From Amyelois transitella (Eukaryota > Arthropoda > Insecta > Lepidoptera > Pyralidae): a DNA stretch of 64,000 bases. Each line of letters starts with the position of its first letter. The first letter of the stretch is position 1. The translations under genes were made by a program, and so were the position numbers. The notes beneath the pieces were generated by a model. It worked only from the letters and a program-made list of their open reading frames with translations, was not told the DNA's origin and made no database searches. Positions 61,290 to 64,000 of this stretch are shown here, piece after piece. Location: NCBI RefSeq assembly GCF_032362555.1, contig NC_083531.1:1116001-1180000 (forward strand). Reading direction: 5' to 3'.

Positions 61290-63658
61290 TCAGCCTCTGG
61301 AGAATGGTGGGCGCGAATTGGTCCGTAGATAGAAAATCCCAGACGATCTGCAAAAGGATAGAGTATAATAAATGATCCCATCAAATATATAACGTAAGAA
61401 ATAATTTAGTGTAGTATATAGGTATATATTATGTATAGGTTTTTAGTGTATATCGTATAGTAAGTATGTTTATTATACATTATTATTATCACCCACACAA
61501 AGGTTCTCCGCTTGTCCCAATGGTAGACTGTTAGATAATGCTATTAGCATTAAGTCCGCCTATTGTACTTTACAAATTGTAATTGTTACAATAAAGAATA
61601 AATAAATAAATAATTAAACACAGATTTATAGACTTTGTAAATGAGCGAAAATGTTTATAGAGCCCCTCTTAAAGTAACCAGTTTTTGCGCAAAGCTTCGC
61701 TCCCGTGGAAATTATACTCCCACACCCGCGAATTAAGCGCCAACTATAAAAGAATACAGGATTTTCGCAAATCCCACCCTTTTATTTTTATCGGTATGAA
61801 AAGTACCCTATATCCTTCTCCAGACTCTTAGGTAATTATATATACACAATTTCAAGAAGATTGATTAAGAGGATAACGCGTAAAGAGGTAACAAACAAAT
61901 AAACATGGAACCACTCCATATCCTTCCCATGAATGTCGTAAAAGACGACAAAGGCAATTTGGGATTCTTCTTGTACGCGATGGGCTAGCAACCTGTCACT
62001 ATTTGAATCTCAATTCCATCATGAAGACATACAGCAACGTGGCCTTACAGTTTCTTCAAGACTATCAGCTCTTTCTACCCCGCAAGGGATATAGACGTGA
62101 CTATAAATATATCCCAAGTTTATAAGCCTAACCCTTAGTCGCCTTTTACGACATCCGTGGGAAAGAGATGGAGGCGACTCGCTAGCAACCTATCACTATT
62201 TGAATCTCAATTCTATCACAAAGCCAAACAGCTGAGCGTGGCCTATCAGTCTTTTCAAAACTGGTGGCTCTGTCTACCCCGCTAGGGATATAGACGTGAT
62301 CATATGTATGTATAAATATATAAGTTACCCAGTCTTAGGCACCAGGCCTCCCATATGCAGGTTGCCCCACAAATAACAAGTTCCTGTCATGGCCGTAATG
62401 TACGTGGCGCACCTCTGTCCAGTAAACCCTCCAGTGAGGAGTGACTCCGCTAGGTAGAAGTATGATCTGAAATGAAAAATGTGTGTTTGTTTGTTACACG
62501 ATAACTAACGAACCGGTATGATTATGATTAAACTAGAGGCCGCCCAAGAATTCGTTCGCGTGGAATCAAAGCCCGCGGGAACTCCGGGATGAAAAGTAGC
62601 CTATATGTTATTCTGGGTGTTCAGCTACCTACATACCAAATTTCATCGTAATCGGTTCAGTAGTTTTTGCGTGAAAGAGTAACAAACATCCATACTGACA
62701 TCCTGATATACTCACAAACTTTCGCATTTATAATATTAGTAGGATTTGAAAGGTATGCAGAATCTGTCAATAGAATTTTTAAGTTCGTTAGATAAAAAAA
62801 TCGTTAAAGTAGTTTATGAGATATCAATAATTTTGTTAAAAAATGCCGTGAAGCTTCCGGCACTTTTGATTTAGACAACTCCCCATATCTTTCCAATGGA
62901 TGTCGTAAAAGTCGACTAAAGAATAGGCTTATAAACTTGGGATTCTTCTTTTAGGCGACATTCTTGCAACCTATCATTATTTGAATCACAATTCTATCAC
63001 TAAGCCAAACATCTGAATGTGGCCTATCAGTCTTTTCGAAACTGTTGGCTCTGTCTACCCCGCAAGTGTATATACCCGCATAGACGTAAATATATGTTAT
63101 GTAATGCAATGCGTGCCGTGTGGTTCCCGGCACCAATACAAAAAAGAATAGGGCCACTCCATCTCTTTCCCATGGATGTCGTTAAAGTCGACTGAGGGAT
63201 AGGCTTATAAACTTAGGATTCTTCTTTTAGGCGACATTCTAGCAACCTGTCACTATTTGAATCTCAATTCTATCACTAAGCCAAACATCTGAACGTGGCC
63301 TATGAATCTTTTCGAGACTATTAGTTAGCTCTGTCTACCCCGCAACGGATATAGACGTGATTATATATATATGTATGAGATAACCTAGCATGGTCACATC
63401 AGTCTTTTCTAGACTGTTGGCTCCGTCTACCCCGCAACGGATATAGACGTGATATATGAGATTACCTAGCATGGTCACAGGCCTGGGAGCTGCATCCAGG
63501 CATGTTGACCCCACCATTGGGATAGAAGTCAGCGTGACCCAACGTGCCTAGGTAACCCATGACGCCAGCGTTGGTGTGAATGACCTCAGTGTACGAAGAG
63601 TCGGCTGGCCTGAGTTTGTCACCGTTCAGAATCCAGCCAGCGTGAGCCGCTTCCAGTG
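61290..63658 (-). CDS. Lipase-family protein B, 5' part off the window
   Basis: Three 3' exons: 63658-63466, 62466-62329, 61347-61290, with the same phases as lipase A exons 6-8; the middle exon is 138 bases in both. Blocks: HTNAGVMGYLG, HADFYPNGGVNMPGC, ACDHA (histidine retained), SYFYLAESL, end GIFYLRTNSRPPFSRG then TGA. The aspartate of LDP in active relatives reads LEA here, so the catalytic acid may be glutamate. The nucleophile-bearing exon is beyond base 64000. Intron positions and order show a tandem duplicate of lipase A. Secretion is inferred from the paralogue. Confidence 0.88.
61348..61894. other. Lipase B intron with HelC-like text
   Basis: 61530-61560 shares GTTAGATAATGCTATTAGCA with 49305; 61680-61860 is a reversed HelC-like piece (GCTTCGCTCCCGTGGAAATT, CAGACTCTTAGGTAATTATA). 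Confidence 0.5.
61895..62312. mobile_element. Three S1 pieces in alternating orientation
   Basis: 61895-62108 forward to GGGATATAGACGTGACTATA; 62109-62175 reversed (CCCAAGTTTATAAGCCTAAC); 62176-62312 forward to GACGTGATCATATGTATGTA, 16 bases from the lipase B exon at 62329. Confidence 0.76.
62532..62745 (-). mobile_element. HelB Helitron-like element
   Basis: CTAGAGGCCGCCCAAGAATT to TTATAATATTAGTAGGA. Confidence 0.75.
62843..63100 (+). mobile_element. S1 copy, diverged
   Basis: GCCGTGAAGCTTCCGGCACT to CCCCGCAAGTGTATATACCC. Confidence 0.78.
63112..63376 (+). mobile_element. S1 copy, full length
   Basis: GTGCCGTGTGGTTCCCGGCA to GACGTGATTATATATATATG. Confidence 0.86.
63398..63455 (+). mobile_element. 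S1 3' piece beside the lipase B splice donor
   Basis: CAGTCTTTTCTAGACTGTTG to ACGGATATAGACGTGATAT, between two copies of AACCTAGCATGGTCACA-like exon-end text. Confidence 0.75.
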
Positions 63659-63774
63659 CTGGGAAGATATCGATTTATTAATAAAAAATTGATTTTTTTA
63701 ATTGAAATAAAATTAATACTATAAGCTGGCAACATTCGGCTAGGTAAGCTAGGATAATCATTGCTGATTATTTG

Positions 63775-63866
63775 TATAAGATTTTATAATAAATTACCAA
63801 AAAGTGTTCTTGAAATGATAATAGTAGTAGTTTTAGATTTAAGTGATGTGACGTCAATAAGTGATA
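63775..63866 (+). mobile_element. Internally deleted LINE L1 copy
   Basis: RT-end text (ATTTGTATAAGATTTTATAA, AAAGTGTTCTTGAAATGA) joins directly to 3' UTR text (TAGTAGTAGTTTTAGATTTA, GACGTCAATAAGTGATA), skipping about 430 bases present at 19620-20040. Confidence 0.75.
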
Positions 63867-64000
63867 CATACATACATATGATCACGTCTATATCCCTAGC
63901 GGGGTAGACAGAGCCACAAGTCTTGATAAAACTGATAGGCCACGCTTAGCTGTTTGGCTTAGTGATAGAATTGAGATTCAAATAGTGACAGGTTACTAGC
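63867..64000 (-). mobile_element. S1 copy, cut by window edge
   Basis: ATGATCACGTCTATATCCCT to GTGACAGGTTACTAGC at the last base. Confidence 0.85.

Overview
This window looks like nuclear DNA of a moth or butterfly. It is AT-rich, its genes have small exons with GT-AG introns, and the encoded proteins are animal/insect families. Non-coding space is packed with elements I associate with Lepidoptera: Helitron-like units whose 3' end carries a 'CCCGCGACTTCGTCCGC'-type block, tRNA-headed SINEs, and a very abundant short element with an (ATGT)n tail. There is no CRISPR array, no rRNA, and no convincing functional tRNA gene.

Layout of host genes. (1) 1293-11601, minus strand: eleven exons that splice in frame into an R7-type regulator of G-protein signalling (RGS7-like: DEP, DHEX and GGL regions). 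The catalytic RGS domain must lie beyond base 1. (2) 26140-27603, minus: an uninterrupted 487-codon UDP-N-acetylglucosamine pyrophosphorylase (chitin and glycan precursor synthesis). (3) 28306-29723, plus: a two-exon REXO4-type DEDDh exonuclease, head-to-head with UAP. (4) 36852-38091, plus: a shorter two-exon DEDDh exonuclease with its intron at the same place as REXO4, so the two are probably an old duplicate pair. (5) 45302-46449, minus: a two-exon C2H2 zinc-finger protein whose stop codon is supplied by a Helitron insertion. (6) 47541-57936, minus: a complete eight-exon secreted lipase-family gene (334 codons) whose nucleophile serine position is glycine. (7) 61290-63658 and beyond, minus: the 3' half of a tandem lipase paralogue, with glutamate at the catalytic aspartate position.

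Most of the rest is mobile DNA. Family S1 (about 270-300 bp, (ATGT)n tail) occurs about 60 times counting fragments. Its last ~45 bp resemble the 3' end of a LINE-type coding fragment in the same window (LINE-X), which suggests a SINE/LINE partnership. A jockey/CR1-like LINE with an intact-looking reverse transcriptase reading frame lies at about 18340-20094, with many tail-only relatives. RTE-like coding tails, three copies of one LTR (one a solo LTR with a 4-bp target duplication inside S1), two hAT-like elements with exact 8-bp duplications, a mariner-type MITE pair and several foldback elements complete the picture. One locus (58980-60358) is a three-level nest: Helitron, then hAT-like, then mariner MITE.

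I saw no new defence system or operon-like system. The most interesting points are the two lipase paralogues with altered catalytic triads, the duplicated exonucleases, the shared S1/LINE-X tail, the transposon-supplied stop codon, the exon-fragment duplication in the RGS gene, and the hAT-like element with GCCGAA-repeat ends. All exon models come from reading frame, splice signals and remembered family resemblance; no alignment or transcript data were available.
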